The notes under the pieces were generated by a model. It was not told the origin of the DNA and did not search any database. It was given only the letters and a program-made list of their open reading frames with translations. A program made the translations under genes and the position numbers. Source: Roseivirga misakiensis (lineage in GTDB: Bacteria > Bacteroidota > Bacteroidia > Cytophagales > Cyclobacteriaceae). From it: 64,000 bases of DNA. The stretch is from the NCBI RefSeq assembly GCF_001747105.1, contig NZ_MDGQ01000005.1:1178001-1242000 (forward strand). Direction: 5' to 3'. Positions 7,916 through 17,600 of this stretch are shown piece by piece; the stretch's first letter is position 1; each line of letters starts with the position of its first letter.

Positions 7916-10168
7916 ATGTCCAGAATTTCACATTTAGCAAGTTGTGCACTTGCAACCATTGCGGTATTAAGTTTCGCCGCCTGTTCCCCCGATTATGAAG
8001 AACCTGAAATTTCACTAGAAGATTATCAGGTTGAAGAGGGCTTTGCTTTAGAAGTTGTTGCGGCTGAACCGTTTTTAGAGGCGCCAGTAGCGATTGATTT
8101 CGATAATAAGGGAAGAATCTGGACCGTAGAAATGCGTGGGTATATGCAAACGCTTACGGGAGAAAGCGAAGATATGCCAAATGGTGTTATTTCTATTTTG
8201 GAAGACAAAGATGGCGATGGGGTTGTCGACCACTCCAAAGTATTTTTAGATAGCCTAGTATTACCGAGAGCCATTGCTCATGTGTATGGAGGTTTGCTAT
8301 ATGCCGAACCCCCAAATCTTTGGTTTGTGGAAATAGAAGATGATAAACCCGGTAAAAAGATATTAGTCGATTCTCTGTATGCCGATGAAGGGAATGTGGA
8401 GCATCAGCCCAACGGCTTAATGATGAATATTGACAATTGGATTTATAATGCACGATCTCATTTCCGCTACAAAAGAGAAAACGGCATTTGGTTAAAAGAA
8501 CCAACTTCATTTAGAGGGCAATGGGGCATCACCAAAGACAATTTCGGTAGACTTTACTACAATAATAACTCCACCCAGATTATGGGGGATTACGTCTTGC
8601 CAAATGTATTGACCAGTAACGAATATTATCAGCCCAAAGATGGAATTGGCAAGGTCTTAACCAATAATCAACGCGTATACCCATTACATGCTACACTGGT
8701 AAACAGAGGCTACCAGAAAGGAGTGCTTGATGCGGATAGTATGCTGGTAAATGTGACTTCTTCCTGTGGTCCATTAGTTTACAGAGGAGGGCAGTTTCCT
8801 GCTGATTATGTCCAGAACGCTTTCGTTTGTGCCCCAGAGGTGAATTTGATCAAACGAAATCTATTGACTTTTTCTGGGCCTAAAACTACGGCTGAACAAG
8901 CCTATACCGATCGCGAATTTATCGCTTCAACAGATGAGGGTTTTAGACCAGTGAACCTTTTCGGAGGCCCCGATGGTGGAATGTACGTGGTAGATATGCA
9001 CCGTGGAATCATTCAGCACGGAGCTTATATGACTTCTTATTTGCGAGAGCGACTAGCGGCCAGCGGTATGGATAAAATGATCGGTATGGGCCGTATTTTA
9101 AGGGTCAGCCATAAGGAAACAGGTCTTTCGAAAATTCCTGATTTAGAAAGCGCAAATACTGAGGATTTAGTAGAAATGTTAGGGCATGAAAACGGCTGGG
9201 TGAGAGATCGGGCTCAACAATTACTGATTCACAGAGGAGATCAACAGGCAATGGTTAGTTTGAAGAAACTGATCTCGGAATCATCCAAGCATGAAACAAT
9301 CATACACGCCTTATATGCATTAGAAGGGCTTAACGCGCTAGATGGCGCAACGCTTTTGACCACCGCGGCACATCAATCTCCGGAAGTGGTGGCCCATAGC
9401 TTGATGCTCTTAAGAAATCCAATGTATAAGAATGAAAAGATAGCAGAAGCAGAGTTACTTAATGAACTGATGGCCAGAAAGGACCCTACAATCGATTTTT
9501 ATCTGATTTCCTTCTTCGGAGAATGGCTACAGCGGTATGGAAATAACATTTTGGCATTATCGGTTGGGTTAACTCAAAACTATTCGGAACAATACTATCA
9601 AGACGCCCTAATTAGTGGTCTTTCAGGAAAAGAAAAAGACTTTAAAAGCGCACTTCAGGATTCAGAGTCGCCTCAAATTAAAAGTGTTATCAGTCAGTTA
9701 GACAACGTTATAGCAGACCAAGCATCAGGTAAGAAGTTCTGGATTTATGAGCAAGCATCGCTACCACTAGACGATAGAACACACGGGTTGAAGCTTTACA
9801 GAAATACTTGTGCGGCATGCCATGGCGGCAATGGACAAGGTGTTGACGGCTTAGCACCACCGCTAGACAATTCTGAATACATTAAAGGCTCACCAAAAAG
9901 GTTGGCTTTGGTACTATTGCATGGTATGAAAGGCCCACTGACCGTCAATGGAAAGCGCTACGAAATGAATGCGCAAATGCCTGGATTATTGAATAATCCT
10001 GAATTTACCGACCAAGATATAGTTGACCTGATGACTTACCTGAGTAATGCCTTCGGAACATCTTCTAGGGGATCAAATGCCAAAATGATCAAAGAACTGA
10101 GAGATGTAAAACCGAAAAATGGTGCCTATACTGAAGCAGAACTAAACGGATTGATCGATGAGCAATAG
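7916..10168 (+). CDS. Lipoprotein dehydrogenase with HEAT-like region and cytochrome c domain
   Basis: A 750-residue exported lipoprotein (lipobox ending at Cys23, SFAAC). The N-terminal ~400 residues look like the propeller of the putative membrane-bound dehydrogenases common in Planctomycetes and Bacteroidota (VAIDFDNKGRIWTVEMRGY, then repeated D-x-D/N-x-D-G loops). A helical HEAT-like region of about 420-600 follows, then a C-terminal cytochrome c with the haem motif CAACH at 632-636 and a likely Met ligand in the NAQMPGLL segment near 690. It probably oxidises a sugar or polyol in the periplasm and passes electrons to the haem. It overlaps the DUF1080 gene by 11 bases, a strong sign of co-expression. 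Confidence 0.9.
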   Translation: MSRISHLASCALATIAVLSFAACSPDYEEPEISLEDYQVEEGFALEVVAAEPFLEAPVAIDFDNKGRIWTVEMRGYMQTLTGESEDMPNGVISILEDKDGDGVVDHSKVFLDSLVLPRAIAHVYGGLLYAEPPNLWFVEIEDDKPGKKILVDSLYADEGNVEHQPNGLMMNIDNWIYNARSHFRYKRENGIWLKEPTSFRGQWGITKDNFGRLYYNNNSTQIMGDYVLPNVLTSNEYYQPKDGIGKVLTNNQRVYPLHATLVNRGYQKGVLDADSMLVNVTSSCGPLVYRGGQFPADYVQNAFVCAPEVNLIKRNLLTFSGPKTTAEQAYTDREFIASTDEGFRPVNLFGGPDGGMYVVDMHRGIIQHGAYMTSYLRERLAASGMDKMIGMGRILRVSHKETGLSKIPDLESANTEDLVEMLGHENGWVRDRAQQLLIHRGDQQAMVSLKKLISESSKHETIIHALYALEGLNALDGATLLTTAAHQSPEVVAHSLMLLRNPMYKNEKIAEAELLNELMARKDPTIDFYLISFFGEWLQRYGNNILALSVGLTQNYSEQYYQDALISGLSGKEKDFKSALQDSESPQIKSVISQLDNVIADQASGKKFWIYEQASLPLDDRTHGLKLYRNTCAACHGGNGQGVDGLAPPLDNSEYIKGSPKRLALVLLHGMKGPLTVNGKRYEMNAQMPGLLNNPEFTDQDIVDLMTYLSNAFGTSSRGSNAKMIKELRDVKPKNGAYTEAELNGLIDEQ

Positions 10169-10850
10169 ACTAACTTTATTAATTGGAATTTTAACTCTAT
10201 TTGCCGTTTCCTGTCAGAAATCAAGTAATGATTGGAAAGAACTTGTTACAGATGATCATCTTGTTGGTTGGAAGGTGTTAGGCGGTGAGGGAAGCTACGA
10301 GGTTAAAAACGGTGAAGTAGTCGGAACAACTAAAGGGACTTCTAATACCTTTTTGGCCACAGAAAACACTTATGAAAATTTCATATTGGAATTGGAAGTG
10401 CTCGTTGACCCAAAAATGAATTCTGGAATACAATTCCGAAGCAATCAAAATGAAAGAGGGGTTGTTAATGGCTATCAAGCAGAAATTGACCCTTCTGAAA
10501 GAGCTTGGAGTGGTGGTTTGTATGATGAGTCCCGCAGAGGCTGGTTATACCCGTTGACTACGAATCAGGCGGGTCAAAAAGCCTTTAAGAACAATCAATG
10601 GAACAAATATAGGATTGAGGCATTCGATAATAAGGTTCAAATTTGGGTGAATGATGTAATGACCACCCATTTTCAAGATTCTATGGCTACCAAGGGCTTC
10701 ATTGCCTTACAAGTGCATGGTGTTGGTACAAAAGAGGAGGAAGGCCTTCAAGTGAAGTGGCGAAACATTCGTATGCTTGAAAATATCAAAAAGACAGATT
10801 TGACACCAGCTGTCGAAGATGTGACTTTGACTGATTTAAGTACGTTGTAA
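10158..10850 (+). CDS. DUF1080 (3-keto-disaccharide hydrolase-type) lipoprotein
   Basis: A 230-residue lipoprotein (lipobox FAVSC, Cys19) made almost wholly of a DUF1080 concanavalin-like domain. Typical landmarks are the DDHLVGWKVLGG opening, NSGIQFRSN near residue 90, and WNKYRIEAFDNKVQIWVNDV toward the end. Members of this fold include 3-keto-disaccharide hydrolases and other sugar-binding proteins. Its start lies inside the 3' end of the cytochrome-dehydrogenase gene (11-base overlap), so the two are almost certainly translated together. A pathway in which the dehydrogenase oxidises a sugar and this protein binds or cleaves the product is a reasonable inference. Confidence 0.9.
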   Translation: MSNRLTLLIGILTLFAVSCQKSSNDWKELVTDDHLVGWKVLGGEGSYEVKNGEVVGTTKGTSNTFLATENTYENFILELEVLVDPKMNSGIQFRSNQNERGVVNGYQAEIDPSERAWSGGLYDESRRGWLYPLTTNQAGQKAFKNNQWNKYRIEAFDNKVQIWVNDVMTTHFQDSMATKGFIALQVHGVGTKEEEGLQVKWRNIRMLENIKKTDLTPAVEDVTLTDLSTL

Positions 10851-10973
10851 ACTGGCTACTCATAAGAATTAATGGATGATCTGGAATTAATTTACCGTTC
10901 ATGTAACTCTCAGCATTTTGGCTAAACCTTTCCGATCTTAAGGTATCAAATTGAGATAATCAACCATTAAGCT

Positions 10974-13900
10974 ATGCATACTAGAAATTCACAAAGCCTA
11001 CACTTAAGGCGCCATGTGATGCTGCTTATTTCAGCACTTTTCATCACAGTCTGTTCTTACGGACAAAAAATCGACTTTAGTCAAGTAGAATCCATGAAAC
11101 CCCGCAATATCGGTCCAGCTGGTATGAGTGGAAGGGTTACCTCCATTGACGTAGTCAGAAATAATCCAGAAATTATTTATGCCGGTTCTGCTTCTGGTGG
11201 ACTTTGGAAGTCAGAAAGTGGAGGTGTGGCGTGGGAGCCAATTTTCGATGGCAATTTAGCCCTTTCGATCGGGGCTGTGGCTGTTTCGCAGAAGAACCCA
11301 GATGTCGTTTGGGTCGGAACAGGAGAAGGAAATCCTAGAAATAGTTTAACCGGAGGTTATGGTGTTTACCGAAGCCTTGACGCGGGTAAAACATGGAAGT
11401 TGATGGGGCTTGAAAAGACCAGAAACGTTCACCGAATTATCATTCATCCAGACGATCCAAATACCGTTTACATTGGTGCTATTGGCTCTCCGTGGGGCGA
11501 TCATGAAGAAAGAGGTGTTTACAAGACAACCGATGGTGGCGAAACGTGGAATAAGATTCTCTATATCGATCAAATGACGGGTGTAGGAGACATGGTTATG
11601 GATCCTGCTAATCCAGATAAAATCTTGGTAAATATGTGGCAACACCGCAGAAAGCCATGGTTCTTTACTTCTGGTGGACCGAGTTCAGGGCTTTTTCTCA
11701 CTGTTGATGGCGGTAAAAATTGGACAAAACAATCTGCCAAAGAAAACGGGTTGCCAGAAGGCGATTTGGGCAGGATGGGACTGGCTTTTGCCACGAATAA
11801 CCCGAATCGCGTTTATGCGATCATTGAATCTAAGAAGAACGCTCTCTATCGCTCCGATAATGGCGGTGTGAATTGGACGATGGTTAACGATAAATCAGAG
11901 ATTGGAAACCGCCCATTCTATTACTTTGATATTTATGTAGACCCGAAAAACGAAAACAGACTGTACAGCATTTTCACCAACGTAAATGTCAGTGAGGATG
12001 GCGGTAAGTCATTTTCTGGCTTGATTGGTCGCGGATTGATTCACGTAGATAACCATGCACTTTATATCAACCCAGATAATCCGAAATATATGATCCTAGG
12101 TAATGACGGGGGTATGGCGATCACTCGCGACATGGGTAAAACTTGGCAGTTTGTTGAGAATTTAGCCCTCGGACAGTATTATCACATTAATGTCGATAAT
12201 GAGATTCCTTACAACGTTTATGGCGGTTTACAAGATAATGGTAGCTGGACAGGGCCAGCATACGCTTGGACTCGCGGTGGTTTAAGAAACGATTATTATC
12301 ATTCAATTGGCGGAGGCGATGGTTTTGATGTAGTTCCCGATCCAGATGATTCTAGGTTCGGTTATTCCATGTCTCAGCAGGGTAATGTAAATCTTTATGA
12401 CAAAGTTACAGGGCGATCTAAATCTGTTAAACCAATCCATCCTGATCCAAATGTGAGACTAAGATTCAATTGGAATGCGGCTATAGCACAAGATCCTTTT
12501 GATAACAGCACGATTTATTTCGGGAGCCAGTTTGTACATAAGAGTACCGATAAAGGAGGTAGCTGGGATGTGATTTCTCCAGATTTGACAACAAACGATC
12601 CTGAGAAACAGAAACAGCATTTAAGCGGAGGTATCACAATTGATGCCACTGGTGCAGAAAACTACACGACTATTCTCGCGATAGAGCCTAGCCCGACCGA
12701 GCAAGGTGTGATTTGGGCTGGTACAGATGACGGTAATGTTCAAATCACCAGAGACGGTGGAAATTCTTGGACCAATGTATCTAAGAACATAAAGGGTGTA
12801 CCAGCGGGAAGCTGGGTGGCGCAGATTAAGGCATCTAAGTATAATAATGGGGAGGCCGTAGCTGTGATTAATAATTACAGAAGGTTCGATTTTGAGCCTT
12901 ATTTGATGAGAACCAAGAACTATGGTAAGTCTTGGGAGAATTTGGCTAGTGGGAAAGATGTTTTCGGGTATGCTTTGTCATACATTCAAGATCCAGTCGA
13001 GCCGAACTTACTGTTCTTTGGTACCGAGCACGGACTATATATTTCAATTGACGGTGCTAAGAATTGGTCTAAATTCAACAATGGCTACCCTAGTGTTTCT
13101 ACCATGGATTTGGTGATTCAAGAACGCGAAAGTGACCTTGTCATTGGTACTTTTGGTAGAGCCATTTGGGTACTTGATGACATCAAGCCACTAAGAGTAA
13201 TGGCGAAAAAAGGACATGATAAAGTTATAGCAGATGCAGTTAGCATCGTGCCGCCAAATACGGCTTACATTACCAGTTCTAGATCGGCTAGTGGTCCTGC
13301 AAATCCAGGTAACGCTACTTTTGAAGGTACAAACAGGCCGTCAGGATCGGCAGTGATTAAGTTTTTTGCTAAGAAACCTGATACCCCACAAGGAAACGGC
13401 AGACCGGGTAATAATGCAGAAGCTATTGCCAATCGACGAGCAGCTTTGGCACGTGCTGAAGGCGGAGCTGGTGGTAGATTCCCTGGTGGTGGCGGTAGAG
13501 GAGGCAGAGCCGGTAGAGCTGGCGCAAGAGGACCTCAAGCCCAAATCGAAATATCCGATCTTAATGGAAATGTGGTTAGAAAGATTTCTTCACAAGTAGA
13601 AGATGGTTTGAATCAGGCTTTCTGGCGATTTGATGAAGATCCACCAGCTGATACAGAGCAACCAGCACTACCAGCAGGCATTCCGGCAAGATTTGCCAGA
13701 AACTTTAGAGCAAGCGGTGCACCAATTTTACCAGGCACTTACAATGTGAAGGTGACAGTAGGTGACAAGAGCGAGTCAAGTCAAATTGAAGTGAAAATGG
13801 ACCCAAGAGCTGAAGTGCCAATGGAAATATTAGTAGCGAGAAGGGATATGATTCGTAAGGCCAATAAAATGGTTAACGAGTCGACAAAAATGAGCTCTAA

Positions 13901-14285
13901 AATCACCAGAGATATGCAAACAGTAGATAAGGTGATTGCAGCACTTCAAGGTAAAAGAGGAAGAGATGTAGCGGCACTAAGAACAAAAACCAACGCCGTA
14001 AAAGAAGAGATGCAAGGATTGGCTAAGCTAATTGGTGCAGGTGGTGGATTTAGAAGAGGAGGAGACCCTAACGAGCCAACTCCACTTAGAACACGTGCCT
14101 TTGGGTTAACCAGAAGCATTAGTGGCTCTTATGATATGCCGGGTAGAACTCAAGAAATGCTTATGAAGCAATTCCAAGATCAAATGGATGAGTTGAAGAC
14201 AAAAATGGACGCTTGGTACGCTGAGAACTGGGATGCATTCTTAGCTGAAGTTAAAAAGGTAGATTTCTCGCCAATCGGGAATTAA
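10974..14285 (+). CDS. Large exported VPS10/sortilin-like BNR propeller protein
   Basis: A 1103-residue secreted protein. After a signal segment (about 12-32), many BNR/Asp-box repeats occur (S-x-D-x-G-x-T/S-W: SLDAGKTWK, TTDGGETWN, TVDGGKNWT, SDNGGVNWT, TRDGGNSWT, SIDGAKNWS), giving one or two propellers over about 40-740. This is the VPS10/sortilin-like glycosyl-hydrolase-type architecture common in marine Bacteroidota. A Gly/Arg-rich low-complexity linker lies around 828-852 and a charged helical C-terminal domain follows. Enzymatic activity is not shown by the sequence; binding or proteolysis-related roles are also possible. A strong terminator closes the gene at 14311-14356. An alternative start at the Met near residue 16 would keep the signal peptide. 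Confidence 0.88.
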   Translation: MHTRNSQSLHLRRHVMLLISALFITVCSYGQKIDFSQVESMKPRNIGPAGMSGRVTSIDVVRNNPEIIYAGSASGGLWKSESGGVAWEPIFDGNLALSIGAVAVSQKNPDVVWVGTGEGNPRNSLTGGYGVYRSLDAGKTWKLMGLEKTRNVHRIIIHPDDPNTVYIGAIGSPWGDHEERGVYKTTDGGETWNKILYIDQMTGVGDMVMDPANPDKILVNMWQHRRKPWFFTSGGPSSGLFLTVDGGKNWTKQSAKENGLPEGDLGRMGLAFATNNPNRVYAIIESKKNALYRSDNGGVNWTMVNDKSEIGNRPFYYFDIYVDPKNENRLYSIFTNVNVSEDGGKSFSGLIGRGLIHVDNHALYINPDNPKYMILGNDGGMAITRDMGKTWQFVENLALGQYYHINVDNEIPYNVYGGLQDNGSWTGPAYAWTRGGLRNDYYHSIGGGDGFDVVPDPDDSRFGYSMSQQGNVNLYDKVTGRSKSVKPIHPDPNVRLRFNWNAAIAQDPFDNSTIYFGSQFVHKSTDKGGSWDVISPDLTTNDPEKQKQHLSGGITIDATGAENYTTILAIEPSPTEQGVIWAGTDDGNVQITRDGGNSWTNVSKNIKGVPAGSWVAQIKASKYNNGEAVAVINNYRRFDFEPYLMRTKNYGKSWENLASGKDVFGYALSYIQDPVEPNLLFFGTEHGLYISIDGAKNWSKFNNGYPSVSTMDLVIQERESDLVIGTFGRAIWVLDDIKPLRVMAKKGHDKVIADAVSIVPPNTAYITSSRSASGPANPGNATFEGTNRPSGSAVIKFFAKKPDTPQGNGRPGNNAEAIANRRAALARAEGGAGGRFPGGGGRGGRAGRAGARGPQAQIEISDLNGNVVRKISSQVEDGLNQAFWRFDEDPPADTEQPALPAGIPARFARNFRASGAPILPGTYNVKVTVGDKSESSQIEVKMDPRAEVPMEILVARRDMIRKANKMVNESTKMSSKITRDMQTVDKVIAALQGKRGRDVAALRTKTNAVKEEMQGLAKLIGAGGGFRRGGDPNEPTPLRTRAFGLTRSISGSYDMPGRTQEMLMKQFQDQMDELKTKMDAWYAENWDAFLAEVKKVDFSPIGN

Positions 14286-14310
14286 GATATACAGCGGTTA
14301 GTTGTTATCG

Positions 14311-14356
14311 AACCACCCCATGGATTCCATTAATTTGGAATGGGGTGGTTTTTTTA
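14311..14356 (+). terminator. Intrinsic terminator
   Basis: Two-part hairpin: outer arms AACCACCCC (14311-14319) and GGGGTGGTT (14342-14350), inner arms ATTCCA/TGGAAT, then a run of seven T. It ends transcription of the large VPS10-like gene just before the convergent TauE gene. Confidence 0.9.
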
Positions 14357-14358
14357 TG

Positions 14359-15102
14359 TCATGTAAAATAGATAATGACTGCTCCTAAGGCCGTCATAAA
14401 TAAAATGAATTGGCGAAATAATTTGTCGTTGATCTTCTTCAATAGCTTGATGCCAACAAAAAGCCCAATAAAAATGGCCGGAATAGCGATCGCGCTCACT
14501 TGTATGGTTTCATAGGTAATTGTTTTCCAGCTGAAAATATGAAAAGGAACTTTAAAGAGGTTGATGATCAAAAATAACCATGCTGTCGTGCCGATAAAGG
14601 CATTTTTTGGTAGTTGCATGGCCAAGAAGAAAATGTTGGCAAATGACCCTGCAAGGTTGCCTACCATGGTAGTGAAACCTGCTGTAAGTCCCATAATGCC
14701 TGCAAAACCAATATGGTTTGGGACGCTTTTTGACTTTCTTCTGTCCCACCAAAACATAAAAACGACAGATACGAAAATGACTAGCGCCATGCTCTTTCTA
14801 AAACTTTCCTCAGAAAGTTGATCGCCAACCCAAGTGCCTAAAATTACCCCTAACATCATAAAAGGTAGTAAACGGATCAAATATTTCCATTGTGCATGCC
14901 GATGGTAGTAGATGACTGCGAAAATATCGCCCACGATCAACATGGGTAGGAGTATGCCGGTCGATGCTTTTGCCCCAAATACAAAGACTAGAAGGGCTAC
15001 AATGATTATACTGATTCCTTTTATGCCTGACTTAGATAAGCCAACAATAAATGAGGCTCCAATAACTGCCGACCAGTCTAAAAGGGTTAAATCTGAAAGC
15101 AC
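14359..15102 (-). CDS. TauE/SafE family sulfite exporter-like membrane protein
   Basis: A 247-residue protein with about seven or eight hydrophobic segments, matching the TauE/SafE (TSUP) family in length and pattern: an N-terminal GASFIVGLSKSGIKG loop and a second half with GLTAGFTTMVGNLAGSF, the two internally related repeats of the family. These exporters move sulfite, sulfoacetate or related organic anions across the inner membrane. It lies 33 bases downstream of the amidase gene on the same strand, so the two may be co-transcribed, although a shared function is not obvious. The substrate cannot be inferred from sequence alone. Confidence 0.88.
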   Translation of the reverse strand: MLSDLTLLDWSAVIGASFIVGLSKSGIKGISIIIVALLVFVFGAKASTGILLPMLIVGDIFAVIYYHRHAQWKYLIRLLPFMMLGVILGTWVGDQLSEESFRKSMALVIFVSVVFMFWWDRRKSKSVPNHIGFAGIMGLTAGFTTMVGNLAGSFANIFFLAMQLPKNAFIGTTAWLFLIINLFKVPFHIFSWKTITYETIQVSAIAIPAIFIGLFVGIKLLKKINDKLFRQFILFMTALGAVIIYFT

Positions 15103-15135
15103 GATGCCAAGATATAACTATCTCAGAGAATACCT

Positions 15136-16782
15136 TTAGTTATAATCCGATGGAATAATTCTCGATTTTGTTCCTTTTTCAAAAGCATAGGCCAATTTCA
15201 GAAGTTTATCTTCTTCAAATGAACGACCAATAAACGTTAAACCTCTCGGCTGGCCAGTGGCTAGGTATCCCATTGGTACTGTCAAGCATGGATAGTGAGC
15301 GGCAGCAGCAAATCCAGCACCGAAATTGTTAATTGATAAGATTACGTCCAACTGATGCTCTTGCATGGGACCTTCGAAGTACTTGATACCCGTTTCTTTT
15401 AGGTTTTTTCTGAGCGCTACTAAGTCGTCTCCTGCTGTGGTTTCATTGACTACACCTTCGAATAAACCTTGTCCGTATGGCATGGCGATCGCGCTATCCA
15501 TTTTATTGAAAGCCACTAAATCGTCCATTGATTCAAACGGTATGTTATCTGATGCATAATCAGCAAAGTAGTGTACCATGTCTTCTTTCATGTCTCCATT
15601 GAGCAAGTTGATAAAACCATTTAAACGAGTTCGTTCAAACTCAAATTCAACCAAAACACCTCCCAATTCAGCTATTTTCTCAGTATTATATTTATAAACG
15701 GAATCTTGCAGATAGTTTTTAACTACCCCAAACCTGATACCCTCAAGACTCCCTTCCGTCAAGTCTTCCCAATATCTTTTGTCTTTTGGATTGTCTTTTG
15801 TTGCTGCGTCTCTCGGGTCTTCTCCCGTCATAGCAGAGAGGAGAATGGCATTATCGATCACGTTTTTGGTCATCGGGCCAGGCGTGTCCAGTGTACTTGA
15901 CAACGGTACTATTCCACCACGGCTTAATAGCCCAACCGTTGGTTTCAAACCAACTAAAGAGTTGGAACTAGATGGCGATAGGATGGATCCTGAGGTTTCC
16001 GTACCCACGGCCACCGGGGCGTAGTTGGCCGCGATCGTCGAGCCGCTTCCTGAGCTTGAGCCTCCAGTGTCAAATTCCATTGGTCCATAAGGGTTCAAAG
16101 TCTGACCTCCAGCTGTACTAAAGCCGTTGGGACAGCCAGAACAATAAAAGTTTGCCCACTCACTTAAATTGGCTTTGCCAAGGATAAGTCCACCACTTGA
16201 TTTGATTTTGGCCGTTATAAATGCATCTGGTGCATTATTGTCTTTTAATGCGTAGCTACCAGCTGTTGTCGGTAATTCGTCGGTGCCAATATTGTCTTTC
16301 AGGATCACCGGGATGCCATAAATTGGGTGATCGTTAGCCGATCGGTTTTTATCTTTCAAACGCGCCTCTTTCACCAAATTAGGATTGATGGAGATCATAT
16401 TATTCAAAGACTTCTCTTTATCATTTTCAAAGTGTACAATTCTAAAGAGATACCACTGAGCGATTTTCTCATAAGTTAATTCACCGTTTTTGACCGAGGC
16501 TTGTAGCGAAGGAATATCCCGCTCTAGAATCAATGGCTTTAATTCTTGGTACTCTTCCTCGGAGAAGTATGCAATTTGATCGGCTGCTGCCGCCCACATG
16601 TCATTTCTATCCTTGAAGGTAGATTGTACCCTTTTGTAGCGCATTCGTGACGATCGGTGTTCCGCATTGGCCGCTATGATATCGGCCTGGTCGTAAGGCA
16701 CCCACGGGGCTATTACCGTCTTGGGTTCGCCTGGTCCACATGCATAAACAAAGATCAGTAGAAGGAGGATACTTTTTTTCAT
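15136..16782 (-). CDS. Amidase signature family lipoprotein
   Basis: A 548-residue exported lipoprotein (lipobox VYACG, Cys15) of the amidase signature family. The Ser-cisSer-Lys triad is visible: Lys162 in PIYGIPVILKDN, the cis-Ser in the GGSSSGSGS stretch around 240-248, and the nucleophile Ser266 in TETSGSI. It should hydrolyse an amide bond outside the cytoplasm, perhaps of peptides, cell-wall material or acyl amides. About 100 residues precede the core, longer than cytoplasmic GatA-like enzymes. The signal peptide and context exclude a role in tRNA amidation. The ATG at 16780-16782 gives a clean signal sequence. Confidence 0.92.
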   Translation of the reverse strand: MKKSILLLLIFVYACGPGEPKTVIAPWVPYDQADIIAANAEHRSSRMRYKRVQSTFKDRNDMWAAAADQIAYFSEEEYQELKPLILERDIPSLQASVKNGELTYEKIAQWYLFRIVHFENDKEKSLNNMISINPNLVKEARLKDKNRSANDHPIYGIPVILKDNIGTDELPTTAGSYALKDNNAPDAFITAKIKSSGGLILGKANLSEWANFYCSGCPNGFSTAGGQTLNPYGPMEFDTGGSSSGSGSTIAANYAPVAVGTETSGSILSPSSSNSLVGLKPTVGLLSRGGIVPLSSTLDTPGPMTKNVIDNAILLSAMTGEDPRDAATKDNPKDKRYWEDLTEGSLEGIRFGVVKNYLQDSVYKYNTEKIAELGGVLVEFEFERTRLNGFINLLNGDMKEDMVHYFADYASDNIPFESMDDLVAFNKMDSAIAMPYGQGLFEGVVNETTAGDDLVALRKNLKETGIKYFEGPMQEHQLDVILSINNFGAGFAAAAHYPCLTVPMGYLATGQPRGLTFIGRSFEEDKLLKLAYAFEKGTKSRIIPSDYN

Positions 16783-16875
16783 AGCAATTGATCAGTGATG
16801 ATTGGCTTGCATTATACTCAAGAACCCATGTTGATCAAAACGCTATTTGTTATAAGGTCAATTACTCACGAGATA

Positions 16876-17268
16876 TTAATTGGCCCTATGACCTACCATC
16901 GGAAATTTCGTTTCTCCTGCCGATACTAAACCTGTGAATTCATTTCCATCAAATTCACACTTGATCGTTGCCGGAGTACCGCCAACATTTAAATCACCAG
17001 TCAGTGTTGTGCCTTCTAAACTAAGGTTCATTAGCTCCAATGTCCCAAATACTTCGGTGGTCATAGATGCTGCGTAACTGTTGCCTTGTTCTGATATAGT
17101 AATCACGCCATAACTCACATCAGTAGTAACTTTATATTCCCATTCTCCAATAGGGTCGAATGATTCATTGTTGCTTTCTTTTTTAGACTCGGATGACCCA
17201 CAGCCCAAAATGAATATCAGTAATAATATGATCGAGAACTTTGCTTTCGTTGGATTTAGCATTTTCAT
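16876..17268 (-). CDS. Small lipoprotein, unknown function
   Basis: A 130-residue lipoprotein with a signal peptide and lipobox ending at Cys23 (IFILGCG), followed by a Ser/Glu/Asn-rich tether. The remaining ~95 residues are predicted to be all-beta (GEWEYKVTTD, ITISEQGNSYAASMTT, LEGTTLTGDLNVGG), a lipocalin-like pattern often seen in small Bacteroidota surface proteins. I do not recognise a named family. It is 93 bases upstream of the amidase gene on the same strand and could belong to the same unit. Confidence 0.75.
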   Translation of the reverse strand: MKMLNPTKAKFSIILLLIFILGCGSSESKKESNNESFDPIGEWEYKVTTDVSYGVITISEQGNSYAASMTTEVFGTLELMNLSLEGTTLTGDLNVGGTPATIKCEFDGNEFTGLVSAGETKFPMVGHRAN

Positions 17269-17600
17269 GAATAAAAAGGTTTGTTAAATACTTGAACTCG
17301 CCTTCAATAAGTTGAAAAATAGGCTAGCTCGGATAAGCTTTTAGTTCGGAAGATGATGAAGTGCTTACAAAAAACGACTGAACTGCTATTTGAAAATTCT
17401 CACGACATAGTGGTTCAATTATATGTCGTTCATATTGGAAATTGACCTGGTTTAGCTTGAAACTATATGATCTGTCATTTCAGGAATAAATAGATAGCAG
17501 TTCAGCGCATAATCAGAATAATGGCTATTAAGCATCCGCTAGCTCTCGTTTCTTAGTAAATCCTATTGATTCAATTAAAAGGTTTATTAAACAAAGAGAT
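17269..17600. other. Intergenic region with nested inverted repeats
   Basis: No gene is seen in these 332 bases between two divergent genes. It contains a 12-base exact inverted pair, CTGAACTGCTAT at 17378-17389 and its complement at 17494-17505, enclosing a smaller hairpin with 8-base arms ACGACATA/TATGTCGT at 17402-17409 and 17422-17429. The arrangement could be a folded leader RNA, a regulator site, or the remains of a small mobile element. Confidence 0.5.
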
